Source: Thermosulfurimonas sp. F29 (lineage in GTDB: Bacteria > Desulfobacterota > Thermodesulfobacteria > Thermodesulfobacteriales > Thermodesulfobacteriaceae). Taken from it: a DNA stretch of 64,000 nucleotides. The translations under genes were made by a program, and so were the position numbers. Numbering within the stretch: the stretch's first letter is position 1; each line of letters begins with the position of its first letter. The notes beneath the pieces are model-generated. The model was not told where the DNA came from, ran no database searches, and saw only the letters and a list, made by a program, of their open reading frames with translations. Location of the stretch: the NCBI RefSeq assembly GCF_019688735.1, contig NZ_JAIFYA010000003.1, positions 186,001 through 250,000 of the forward strand, in the 5' to 3' direction. Of the stretch, positions 54,105 to 62,408 are shown one piece after another.

Positions 54105-54904
54105 TACCGGATCCCTGCCACCTCAAGCCATCTTTCGGTAAATCGTTCCGCACAGAAGACCAGGGACTCCAGATCCAGATATTCCAGGGCCAGACGGTCG
54201 TAAAGGACCTTGGCCTCCGGGGGAAGCCCCTCCTCGGGCTCGGGACGCCAGAAGTGGATCCGGAGGGGAACCCGGGGAAGCACATAGACCTCAAAGGATA
54301 GATCCGCTTCGGCGGGAATTTCCCGCGTGCGGAACGACGAAAGGGCCTTCCGCAGGGTCGCGAATCGTTCCGAAAGGGCCCGGGCCAGCCTTTCCTCGGC
54401 ATATCGCCTGAGGGTGGCCACCTTGGAGACCGAATTGGGAAAGGTCTCCAGCCCCACGAATTCTCCGGAAAGAGGGGCCTTTCCCCCGAAACGAACATAG
54501 TTGTAAAGAAGGATCTGATCCCGGGGATCCAGTTCCAGGCCGTCGATACGACGGGCGGACCGCGGGGTGAGTTCCACCAGGCCGTCGAGGTAGGGAATGA
54601 GGAGCCTCCCCTCCCGCCATTCCACTCCGAGCCCCCCGGCCCGGGCGCGAAGATCCAAGCCGGCCACCTCGGTCTTTACCTCCTCGAGGATGCGCCAGGC
54701 CTGATCCAGTTCGGAGGAGGGATTCGGACCTCCGGAAAGGGAAAGCCCTTCGAGATTCGCGTGGGGACAGTCCCGAGGGGTGCGTTTTCCGGAAAGGAGA
54801 GCCACCGCAAAGGCCAGACAGGAGAGCTCTCCGCACTCCCCGCAGTTGGTTTTGGGGAGATGCCTGACGATCTCAAGCGGGGTCAAACCCATCGCGGGTA
54901 TCAT
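54104..54904 (-). CDS. Fe-S domain / DUF3786 protein
   Basis: A 266-aa protein. The N-terminus is a four-cysteine Fe-S domain (LPKTNCGECGELSCLAFAVAL...CPHA), like that of corrinoid Fe-S proteins. The rest resembles DUF3786 (LIPYLDGLVELTPRSARRIDG, DQILLYNYVRFGGKAPLSGEFVGLE). A role in C1 or corrinoid chemistry is possible but not shown. It is coupled to reverse gyrase by a TAATG overlap and is divergent from carD. Confidence 0.75.
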   Translation of the reverse strand: MIPAMGLTPLEIVRHLPKTNCGECGELSCLAFAVALLSGKRTPRDCPHANLEGLSLSGGPNPSSELDQAWRILEEVKTEVAGLDLRARAGGLGVEWREGRLLIPYLDGLVELTPRSARRIDGLELDPRDQILLYNYVRFGGKAPLSGEFVGLETFPNSVSKVATLRRYAEERLARALSERFATLRKALSSFRTREIPAEADLSFEVYVLPRVPLRIHFWRPEPEEGLPPEAKVLYDRLALEYLDLESLVFCAERFTERWLEVAGIR

Positions 54905-54922
54905 AGCATCCTCGCCCCGTTT

Positions 54923-54951
54923 TTGAAAGAGGCCCGAAACAGGGGTATAAT
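54923..54951 (+). promoter_or_regulatory. Promoter of carD
   Basis: TTGAAA (54923-54928), a 17-bp spacer and a perfect TATAAT (54946-54951) give a leader of about 37 nt carrying GGGGGTAGGGGAG. Confidence 0.7.
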
Positions 54952-54994
54952 TGTTAAAAATTCACCCTTTAAATCCGGGAAGGGGGTAGGGGAG

Positions 54995-55483
54995 ATGTTC
55001 AATATAGGAGATATGGCGGTTTATCCTGCGCACGGCGTGGGGGTCATTGAGGCCGTGGAAAATAAGGTCATAGGGGGGGAGGAAAAAACCTTTTATGTGA
55101 TGCGTATTCTCGAGACTAACATGACCGTTCTGGTCCCCAAGGACAACGCCCAGAGGGTCGGACTTCGCAGTCTTATTTCCAAGGAGGAAGCGGCCCGGGT
55201 TTACGAAATCCTCGGCACCAAAGAGCTTTCCTTTAATCATCAGACCTGGAATCGGCGCTATCGGGAATACATGGAAAAACTCAAAAGCGGTTCCATCTTC
55301 GAGGTGGCGGAGGTGTACCGGGATCTTCATCTGGTAAGCCGACAGAAACCCCTTTCCTACGGAGAGCGCAAACTCTTCGATACGGCCCGATGTCTTCTGG
55401 TAAAGGAGCTGGCCCTGGCCGAAAATCTCGAAGAGGACGAGGTGGAGAGGAAGATTCGGGAGGCGCTGGCTCAGGCACCCTAA
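54995..55483 (+). CDS. carD: CarD/CdnL-family RNA polymerase-binding regulator
   Basis: A 162-aa protein. The N-terminal Tudor-like RNA-polymerase interaction domain is MFNIGDMAVYPAHGVGVIEAVE, and the helical C-terminal domain contacts promoter DNA (YREYMEKLKSGSIFEVAEVYRDL, LSYGERKLFDTARCLL). These proteins stabilise open promoter complexes, often at rRNA genes. ATG 54995 is preceded by a purine-rich site. It starts a long rightward operon with the PIN-TRAM gene 12 nt after it. Confidence 0.92.
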   Translation: MFNIGDMAVYPAHGVGVIEAVENKVIGGEEKTFYVMRILETNMTVLVPKDNAQRVGLRSLISKEEAARVYEILGTKELSFNHQTWNRRYREYMEKLKSGSIFEVAEVYRDLHLVSRQKPLSYGERKLFDTARCLLVKELALAENLEEDEVERKIREALAQAP

Positions 55484-55495
55484 GGAGAGAGACTT

Positions 55496-56524
55496 TTGAG
55501 ACGCTACCTGATTCCTTTTCTTCTAGTAGGTACGGCGGCCCTTCTCGGTTTCGGGGTGGTTCGTTACTTTCCCCCCCGTGGTGGTCACCCTCTTTCCCCC
55601 TGGGCGGGGCTTGCCGGAGGGGCGGGGGTGGGGCTTCTCGTGCTTTTTGCGGAAAGACTCATCCGCCGTCTGCCCCTGCTTCAGATCGTGGGAGGAGCGG
55701 TGGGACTCCTTCTGGGACTGGCCCTGGCCCGATTACTCTCCTCCCTCTTTGCTCCTCTGGGGCAGGGGGTCTGGGCGGCTTTCGTGTATTCCATGCTGGC
55801 CCTGGCTCTGGGATACCTGGGGCTGGTGGTGGGAGGGCGCCGTTTTTCGGAAATCCGTCTCCCCGAGGGACTATTTCATCCCCTCTCCTATGTTTCCAAA
55901 AAATTTCCCCGTAAAGAATGTCCCAAGGTGGTGGACACCAGCGCCATCATCGACGGACGCCTGGCCGACATCTGTGAGACCGGCTGGCTTGAGGGGCCAC
56001 TCATCATTCCCAACTTCGTGCTCCGCGAGCTTCAGCATGTGGCCGACAGCCGCGATCACTCCCGTCGGGAGAGGGGCCGCCGGGGGCTCGATGCTCTGAA
56101 CCGGATTCGGGAGTCCGGTCGGGTAGAGGTGCGCTTCGTGGATCAGGACTATCCCCGTATTCGGGACATCGACGCCAAGCTGGTGAGGCTCTCCCGCGAC
56201 CTCGGAGCCAAGCTCATCACCACCGACTACAACCTCAACAAGGTAGCCAGGCTCAAGGGAGTAGAGGTGCTCAATGTCAACGAGCTGGCCCTGGCCCTGC
56301 GTCCGGTGGTTACCCCGGGGGAGGAACTCAAGATCGAGGTCATAAAGGAGGGCAAGGAGCGGGATCAGGGCGTGGGGTATCTACCCGACGGAACCATGGT
56401 GGTGGTGGAGGGAGGACGCCGGCTCATCGGAAAGGAGGTCGAAGTGGTGGTGACCAGTGTGCTCCAGACCCCGGCCGGACGCATCGTGTTCGGTAAACCC
56501 CGGAGCGTGGCTCAGGCGGCCTGA
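55496..56524 (+). CDS. Membrane PIN-TRAM domain protein (YacL-like)
   Basis: A 342-aa protein with about four N-terminal membrane helices (1-125). A PIN domain (VVDTSAIIDGRLADI, LRELQHVADSRDHSRRERGRRGLD, LITTDYNLNK) and a C-terminal TRAM RNA-binding domain (GVGYLPDGTMVVVEGGRRLIG) follow. The family is a probable membrane-bound ribonuclease often encoded beside carD or isoprenoid genes. The TTG start is preceded by AAGGAGAG. Confidence 0.85.
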   Translation: MRRYLIPFLLVGTAALLGFGVVRYFPPRGGHPLSPWAGLAGGAGVGLLVLFAERLIRRLPLLQIVGGAVGLLLGLALARLLSSLFAPLGQGVWAAFVYSMLALALGYLGLVVGGRRFSEIRLPEGLFHPLSYVSKKFPRKECPKVVDTSAIIDGRLADICETGWLEGPLIIPNFVLRELQHVADSRDHSRRERGRRGLDALNRIRESGRVEVRFVDQDYPRIRDIDAKLVRLSRDLGAKLITTDYNLNKVARLKGVEVLNVNELALALRPVVTPGEELKIEVIKEGKERDQGVGYLPDGTMVVVEGGRRLIGKEVEVVVTSVLQTPAGRIVFGKPRSVAQAA

Positions 56525-56526
56525 AG

Positions 56527-58197
56527 GTGCCCCGCATCCGGCTGCTTCCCGAGGAAGTCCATTCCAAGATCGCCGCCGGGGAGGTGGTGGAACGCCCGGC
56601 CTCGGTGGTTAAGGAACTGGTGGAAAACGCCCTGGACGCCGGGGCCTCGCGGGTGGAGGTGGAGCTTGAGGAGGGAGGGCTCCGTCTCATACGGGTATCC
56701 GACGACGGCGAGGGGATGGAACCGGAGGATCTCAGACTTTGCTGGCGCTCGCACGCCACCAGCAAGATCGCCGGTCCCGAGGATCTCCTCCGGGTGGTGA
56801 CCTACGGGTTCCGGGGGGAGGCCCTTTACAGCATTGCCCGGGTCTCCAGGTTGACCATCCTTTCCCGTCCCCGTCAGGCCGGCGAGGGCTACCTCCTGCG
56901 GGTGGCCTTCGGTCGGGAGGAAGCCTTCCGCCCCGCCGCTTCCTCCCCGGGAACCACCGTGACCGTGGAGGCCCTCTTTCGGGATTATCCCGCCCGGAAG
57001 GCCTTTCTCAAGAGCCCCAGGGCCGAAGCCGGCCGGGCCCTGGAGAGTTTCCGGTTGCTCGCCCTGGGGCGTCCGGAGGTGCGCTATCGGTTCCGACACG
57101 ATGGCCGCGAGACCTTCAGGTGGCCCGGAGGGACCCGCCGGGGCCTCCTTTCGCGCCTTCTCCGGGTCCCCGAGGAGGACCTCCTCGAGCGCGTTTACGA
57201 AAGGGGAGCCTATCGTCTGGAGCTGATCCTTACCCCGCCGGAGAGGGCCTTCTCCACCTCCCGATATCTCTTCGTGCTGGTTAACGATCGAGTGGTGAGG
57301 GACCGATCTCTGATCGCGGCCCTGCTCGAAGGGGTGCGGGCCGCCTTTCCCGGGGGGCGTTTTCCCGCAGGGGCGCTGGCCCTTTATGTGCCCCCCCACC
57401 TGGTAGATGTTAATGTGCATCCCGCCAAGGCCGAGGTTCGCTTCCGGGATGAGGGGGAGGTGTTTTCCTTCGTGCGCAGCGCCGCGGAAAGGTTCCTTTC
57501 CCGCACCGTAAGGACCCCTTCTCCCCCCTCCTCCGGAGACGACCTCCCCCTCAGCCCCTCTCCTAAAATCTTCTCCGCCCGGGCCGGTGAAGAAAAGCGC
57601 TCTCTCAAGGTGGGGGAGGATACCCTTCCCTTCCGGGAACCCGTTTCCCGTAAGGAAGGATTCCGCTTTCTGGGACTCCTTAGGGACACTTACGCCCTCT
57701 TCGAGGTGGAAGAGGGGGTGCTTTTTCTGGACTTTCACGCCGCCCACGAGCGTCTCCTTTTCGAGGAATGGCGTGATCGGGGGGGAGAGGCCGAGGAACT
57801 TCTCTTCCCGGCGGTGTTCGAGCTTTCCGAGGAAGCCCGCGAGAGGCTCGCCCTTCTCGGGGAGGCCCTGGAGAAGGCGGGCTTTCGGGTGCGCGAGGCG
57901 GGTCCCCGGGAGATTGTGGTGGAGGCGGTTCCCCGGGGGGGCGGTTTTCCCGCGGCCGAGGAATTGCGGGGCCTGCTCGAGGAGGGGATCTCCCCCGAGA
58001 GTTTCCGGGATAAGTTCGCGGCCCGGCTGGCCTGTCGGCTGGCCCGGAAGGCCGGAGAACGCCCGGAGCCCCGGGAAGCCGAGGAGCTTCTCCGGAAGGT
58101 CCGGGAAAAAGGCCTCGAACGCTGCCCCCACGGCCGTCCCCTTTTCTGGCTGGTGAGCTGGCATGAGCTGGAAAGACGCCTCGGACGCAAGGTCTAA
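56527..58197 (+). CDS. mutL: DNA mismatch repair protein MutL
   Basis: A 556-aa GHKL ATPase: IAAGEVVERPASVVKELVENALDAG, DDGEGM, RSHATSKI and GFRGEALYSI form the nucleotide site. The C-terminal domain holds DFHAAHERLLFEE, close to the DQHAxxExxxxE endonuclease motif, and a late CPHGRP motif, so it is probably a nicking-type MutL. The GTG start is 2 nt after the previous stop. It overlaps miaA by 35 nt, a neighbour pair seen in many bacteria. Confidence 0.95.
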   Translation: MPRIRLLPEEVHSKIAAGEVVERPASVVKELVENALDAGASRVEVELEEGGLRLIRVSDDGEGMEPEDLRLCWRSHATSKIAGPEDLLRVVTYGFRGEALYSIARVSRLTILSRPRQAGEGYLLRVAFGREEAFRPAASSPGTTVTVEALFRDYPARKAFLKSPRAEAGRALESFRLLALGRPEVRYRFRHDGRETFRWPGGTRRGLLSRLLRVPEEDLLERVYERGAYRLELILTPPERAFSTSRYLFVLVNDRVVRDRSLIAALLEGVRAAFPGGRFPAGALALYVPPHLVDVNVHPAKAEVRFRDEGEVFSFVRSAAERFLSRTVRTPSPPSSGDDLPLSPSPKIFSARAGEEKRSLKVGEDTLPFREPVSRKEGFRFLGLLRDTYALFEVEEGVLFLDFHAAHERLLFEEWRDRGGEAEELLFPAVFELSEEARERLALLGEALEKAGFRVREAGPREIVVEAVPRGGGFPAAEELRGLLEEGISPESFRDKFAARLACRLARKAGERPEPREAEELLRKVREKGLERCPHGRPLFWLVSWHELERRLGRKV

Positions 58198-59107
58198 AAA
58201 GATCCTGGCGGTGGTGGGGCCCACCGGGGTGGGCAAAACCGCTCTGGGAATAGAACTGGCCGAGCGCTTCGGCGGAGAGATCGTAAACTTCGATTCCGTC
58301 CAGGTTTACCGGTACCTCGATATCGGAACGGCCAAGCCCACCCCAGAGGAACGGGCCCGGGTGCCGCATCATCTAATCGACATCCTGGAGCCGGACGAAC
58401 CCTTCAACGCCGCGGCCTTCGTGGAAAGAGCCGATTGCGTCATCGCCGAAATAGTCGCCCGGGGAAAAGTCCCCATCCTGGTGGGGGGGACGGGTCTTTA
58501 CCTGCGGGCCCTGTTGCACGGGCTTTTCCCGGTGGAGGTTCCGGAGGAGCTCCGGCGGACCCTGAGGGAAAGGCTAAAACGGGAAGGGCTTTCCGTTCTT
58601 TATCAGGAACTCAGACGGCGGGACCCCGAGGCCGCCCGGCGTATCCATCCCCACGATCGGGTGCGGGTGCTGAGGGCCCTTGAGGTGTGTCTGGCCACCG
58701 GAAAGACCTTTTCCGAAATGGTGCGGACCCACGCCTTCCGCGAGCGTCGCTATAAGGCCCTCAAGATCGGGCTTCACCTTCCCCGGGACGAGCTCTATCG
58801 CCGGCTGAACGAACGGGTGGATCGCATGCTCGAGGCCGGCCTCCTCGAGGAGGTGAAAGCCCTTCTTGAAAGGGGATTCTCCCCGGAGCTCAAGCCCCTC
58901 CAATCCATAGGCTACCGCCACATGATCGCCTACCTTAAAGGGGAGGTCTCCCTGGAGGAGGCCGTGCGGCTCATGAAAAGGGACACCCGTCGCTACGCTA
59001 AACGCCAGCTCACCTGGTTTAGGGCCGATCCCGAGGTAAAATGGTTCCTCCCCACCGAACGGGAAGGGATTTTCGCGGAGGTGGAGAGATTTCTATTGGA
59101 GGTTTGA
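58163..59107 (+). CDS. miaA: tRNA dimethylallyltransferase MiaA
   Basis: A 314-aa enzyme that adds an isopentenyl group to A37 of tRNAs reading UNN codons. P-loop VVGPTGVGKTALGIELA, DSVQVYRYLDIGTAKP, LVGGTGLYLRALLHG, and the tRNA-contact segment QSIGYRHMIAYL and KRQLTWFR are visible. The start lies inside the mutL 3' end. Another tRNA-modifying gene (mnmA) lies downstream. Confidence 0.95.
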   Translation: MSWKDASDARSKKILAVVGPTGVGKTALGIELAERFGGEIVNFDSVQVYRYLDIGTAKPTPEERARVPHHLIDILEPDEPFNAAAFVERADCVIAEIVARGKVPILVGGTGLYLRALLHGLFPVEVPEELRRTLRERLKREGLSVLYQELRRRDPEAARRIHPHDRVRVLRALEVCLATGKTFSEMVRTHAFRERRYKALKIGLHLPRDELYRRLNERVDRMLEAGLLEEVKALLERGFSPELKPLQSIGYRHMIAYLKGEVSLEEAVRLMKRDTRRYAKRQLTWFRADPEVKWFLPTEREGIFAEVERFLLEV

Positions 59108-59201
59108 ATTTCCAGATAATTGTAATTTTTAGACGCAAGGTTGAAAAAATAGAAAATCCATTGTATTTACCACTCTAAATTTCCCCATAGAGGTGATGAG
59201 G

Positions 59202-60947
59202 ATGGAAGAAAGGAAGTTATTCGCTCCCTCTCCCAAGAAGGTGGCGGACAAAACGAAGACTCCCGAGGAGACCATCGTCGAGGTGGAGGAGGCCTTTCGC
59301 CGCAGCGGGCTACGGGTCTTCCGGGAACTGCGTCGCATTGACAAGGGGCGATTGGGGATTCCCGTGTACATAAGCATTTACGACCTGGATGGACAGAAGA
59401 CCACCGGAAATTACAAGCAGATGGGCAAGGGGGCCACGGACGAGCTTTCCCGGGCTAGTGCCCTCATGGAACTGGTGGAGCGTTTCTCTCTTTTTTCCTT
59501 CGTAAAGGGACGGGCTCGTGAGCGGCTTTCCACTCTGGCGGAACTCGGGGAAGGAACTCTTTCGGTGGAGGAACTCCTCGAGTCCGTGGACGATCCGGAA
59601 AAGGACAGCCGGGTGCACGATCTCCTGAGGAGGGTCCTTCCGGAGGTGCCTTTCCACATGGTTCCGGCCCTGGATGTGGCTGAACGCCGTCCGGTGCAGA
59701 TTCCCTTTTACTGGTTCTGGATCCTTTACGAATACAACGGTTCAGCCGCCGGAAACACCTACGCCGAAGCCGCGGTTCAGGCCACCTGTGAGCTTATTGA
59801 GAGGCATGTCTCCGCTCTTTCCCATCGTCTGCGGGCCCCCATGCCGGAAATCCGCCGGGAATCCATCTCCGGGGAGGGGGATCGCCTGTGCCGGTGTTTC
59901 GAGCGACTGGGGATTCGGCTCTGGATTCGGGACATGACCTACGGTATGCCGGTGCCCACCGTAGCCGCCATGGCCATGGATCCCTCCACCTTCCCCGAGC
60001 GGAGCGAGATCGTTTACGCCTCGGGGACGGGAACCAGTCCCGAAAGGGCTCTCATTCGGACCCTTACGGAGATAGCCCAGCTGGCCGGTGACTTTGACAC
60101 CGACGGACGATACCTGGAAAGTGCCCTCCCCAAATTTGCGGACCTGGAGGAAGCCTCCTATGTGACCGATAAGTCCGGGGAGCTGGATCTTTCGGATCTT
60201 CCCAACATCTTCGCCTCGGATCACACCGTGGAGTTGGAAACCCTGGCCCGGGAGCTTCGCGAGAGGGGATATCGGCTCTTCATGGTGGATATCGGTCATC
60301 CCGACCTGAATCTTCCCGCGGTTTACGCGATAATCCCCGGGGCCCTTTTCCGGGAACGGACCCGCATTTCACCTCTTTATCATCTGGTTCGTACCGTGGC
60401 CCTGTATCTTCCGGGGAACAAGGCCCTTCCCATCATCCGGACTCTGCTGGAGGAGGTAAGGGATCGATACTATCTCTGGGGATACTACGGGAAGCTTCTT
60501 GCCGAGGAGGGGAACGCGCAGGAGGCCCTTCGGGCCCTGGAGAAGGCTCTTTCCTGCGGGCCGGATCCCGCGGATCGGCCGGCCCTGATGGCTCATCTCG
60601 CTGAGGTGAACCTGCGCCTTGAGCGCTACGCCGAGGCTCGAAAGGCCGCGGAGGAGGGACTGGCGATTACGGACATCCCCGAACTCTGGAATCTCCTGGG
60701 ACGGGCCTGTTTCAAACTCAGGGATTATACGGATGCTCTGGCCGCTTTTCTGCGGGCGGTGGAACTGGAACCCTCTTCCGCGGTGGATTACGCCAACGCG
60801 GGTTATTGCCTGCGGGAGCTGGGGGCTCCCTCCGAGGCCCGACGGTTTTTCGAAATGGCCCTTTCTCTGGATCCCACTTTGAAAATGGCCCGGGAGGGGT
60901 TAGAGTGGTGTGAGAGCCGTACGAGAGAGGAGGGCTCCCATGTATAA
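59202..60947 (+). CDS. YcaO-domain protein with C-terminal TPR repeats
   Basis: A 581-aa protein. The YcaO ATP-binding residues are seen in SRASALMELVERFS, ATCELIERHVSAL and GTGTSPERALIRTLTEIAQL. YcaO enzymes activate peptide backbone amides with ATP to give azolines or thioamides, or act with RimO on ribosomal S12. Residues about 420-570 form tetratricopeptide repeats (AEEGNAQEALRALEKALSCG, RYAEARKAAEEGL, DYTDALAAFLRAVELEP), likely for partner binding. No azoline precursor peptide is obvious nearby. GAGGTGAT precedes ATG 59202. It overlaps the next gene by 8 nt. Confidence 0.85.
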   Translation: MEERKLFAPSPKKVADKTKTPEETIVEVEEAFRRSGLRVFRELRRIDKGRLGIPVYISIYDLDGQKTTGNYKQMGKGATDELSRASALMELVERFSLFSFVKGRARERLSTLAELGEGTLSVEELLESVDDPEKDSRVHDLLRRVLPEVPFHMVPALDVAERRPVQIPFYWFWILYEYNGSAAGNTYAEAAVQATCELIERHVSALSHRLRAPMPEIRRESISGEGDRLCRCFERLGIRLWIRDMTYGMPVPTVAAMAMDPSTFPERSEIVYASGTGTSPERALIRTLTEIAQLAGDFDTDGRYLESALPKFADLEEASYVTDKSGELDLSDLPNIFASDHTVELETLARELRERGYRLFMVDIGHPDLNLPAVYAIIPGALFRERTRISPLYHLVRTVALYLPGNKALPIIRTLLEEVRDRYYLWGYYGKLLAEEGNAQEALRALEKALSCGPDPADRPALMAHLAEVNLRLERYAEARKAAEEGLAITDIPELWNLLGRACFKLRDYTDALAAFLRAVELEPSSAVDYANAGYCLRELGAPSEARRFFEMALSLDPTLKMAREGLEWCESRTREEGSHV

Positions 60948-61362
60948 AAGAGGTCTGGTTTTACGGTTTCCGGCCGAGGTGGTGGATCAGCCCATCGTCT
61001 GGCGTCTGGTCAAGGATTTCGACCTCTCCTTCAACATTCTGAAGGCCACCATCCTCCCCGGAAAGGAAGGCATCATGGTGATGGAGCTTTCCGGGCACCC
61101 CAAAAAGGTGTCGCAGGGGCTCGAGTACCTGCGCGGGCTGGGGGTGGAGGTCAGGCCCATCGGGCAGGAGATCCGGCGCCGGGAGGACCTCTGTATCCAC
61201 TGCGGCTCCTGTACGGCGGTCTGTCCCACGGGAGCCCTTTCGGTCAACCGTGAAACTATGGAGGTGGTCTTCGATCCCGACCGTTGCAGCGCGTGCGGCA
61301 TGTGCGTCACCGCCTGCGTGGTGCGGGCCATGGAGGTGCGACTTGAACGCGAAGCCCTATGA
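60940..61362 (+). CDS. NIL-domain ferredoxin
   Basis: A 140-aa protein: an N-terminal NIL domain (about 1-75, FDLSFNILKATILPGKEGIMVMEL) and two 4Fe-4S motifs (CIHCGSCTAVCP and CSACGMCVTAC). Such proteins act in sulfur transfer to homocysteine in anaerobes, together with a COG1900/HcyS-type protein that is not in this window, or in corrinoid metabolism. AGGAGGG precedes ATG 60940. It lies between YcaO-TPR and mnmA with overlaps on both sides, pointing to linked sulfur chemistry. Confidence 0.85.
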   Translation: MYKRGLVLRFPAEVVDQPIVWRLVKDFDLSFNILKATILPGKEGIMVMELSGHPKKVSQGLEYLRGLGVEVRPIGQEIRRREDLCIHCGSCTAVCPTGALSVNRETMEVVFDPDRCSACGMCVTACVVRAMEVRLEREAL

Positions 61363-62408
61363 TCGCGGTGGCCATCTCCGGGGGGGTGGACAGTGCCTTT
61401 GCGGCCTGGGCCCTCTCCCGGACCCAAAAGGTCTTCCTCCTTCACGGCCTCTTCGTGCCGGAAGCCTCTGATCCGGAAAGACCCCTCCGCATAGCCGAGT
61501 TCCTGGGGCTCCCCCTTCGGGTGGTGGATCTGCGCCGGGAGTTCCGGGAAAGGGTTATCCGTTACTTCCGGGAGGCCTACGCCCGGGGGCTAACCCCCAA
61601 TCCCTGCGTGATCTGCAATAGAGAAATCAAGTTCGGGCTGCTGCTGGCGAAGGCCCGGGAACTGGGTGCCGAAAGACTGGCCACCGGTCATTACGCCCGG
61701 GTGGTCTACGACGCGAACCTTAAGCGCTATCTTCTTCTAAAGGGGCGGGATCCCCGCAAGGACCAGAGCTATTTTTTACATCAGCTCTCCCAGGAGGCCC
61801 TCTCCAGGGTGGTCTTTCCCCTGGGGAAGCTCCTCAAGGAGGAGGTCGTCCGCGAGGCCGTCCGCATCGGTCTTTTCAACCTCACGGCTCCGGAGAGCCA
61901 GGAGGTCTGTTTCATTCGGGGGGATTACAGGGAACTTTTCGCGGACCTGGACTTCCCCCCCGGGGACATAGTGACCGTGGACGGTAGGGTAGTGGGGCGC
62001 CATCGGGGGCTTTATGCCTACACCGTGGGACAGAGACGGGGGCTCGGGCTGAGGCTGGGGCGTCCCTACTATGTGGTGAGGCTGGATGCCCGGAGAAACC
62101 GGGTCGTCGTGGGGGAAAAGAAGGATCTTTTCTGCCGGAGTTTTCTCGTGGGCGGGGTGAACTTCATCTATCCCCTGGATCCGGGAAGGCCCTTTCGGGC
62201 GGAGGTGCGGATCCGCTACCGTCACCGGGAGGCCCCGGCGGAAGTGCAACCCTTGGCGGACGGCCTTTACCGGGTAATATGGGAAAGACCCCAGAAGGCC
62301 GTGACGCCCGGGCAGTTTGCGGTCTTTTACCGGGGGGATCTGGTGCTTGGTGGGGGAGAGATCCTTCCGGAGGAGGACGATGGCCAGGATCAGGTTTCTT
62401 CCGTTTGA
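61359..62408 (+). CDS. mnmA: tRNA-specific 2-thiouridylase MnmA
   Basis: A 349-aa tRNA thiolase that makes s2U at the wobble position of Lys, Glu and Gln tRNAs. The PP-loop is AISGGVDSAFAAW; the catalytic cysteines are in LTPNPCVICNREIKFG and ESQEVCFIRGDYRE. YTVGQRRGLGL marks the C-terminal beta domain. Length is typical. The start overlaps the ferredoxin stop (ATGA), so the ferredoxin could donate sulfur or electrons; that is inference. Confidence 0.95.
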   Translation: MIAVAISGGVDSAFAAWALSRTQKVFLLHGLFVPEASDPERPLRIAEFLGLPLRVVDLRREFRERVIRYFREAYARGLTPNPCVICNREIKFGLLLAKARELGAERLATGHYARVVYDANLKRYLLLKGRDPRKDQSYFLHQLSQEALSRVVFPLGKLLKEEVVREAVRIGLFNLTAPESQEVCFIRGDYRELFADLDFPPGDIVTVDGRVVGRHRGLYAYTVGQRRGLGLRLGRPYYVVRLDARRNRVVVGEKKDLFCRSFLVGGVNFIYPLDPGRPFRAEVRIRYRHREAPAEVQPLADGLYRVIWERPQKAVTPGQFAVFYRGDLVLGGGEILPEEDDGQDQVSSV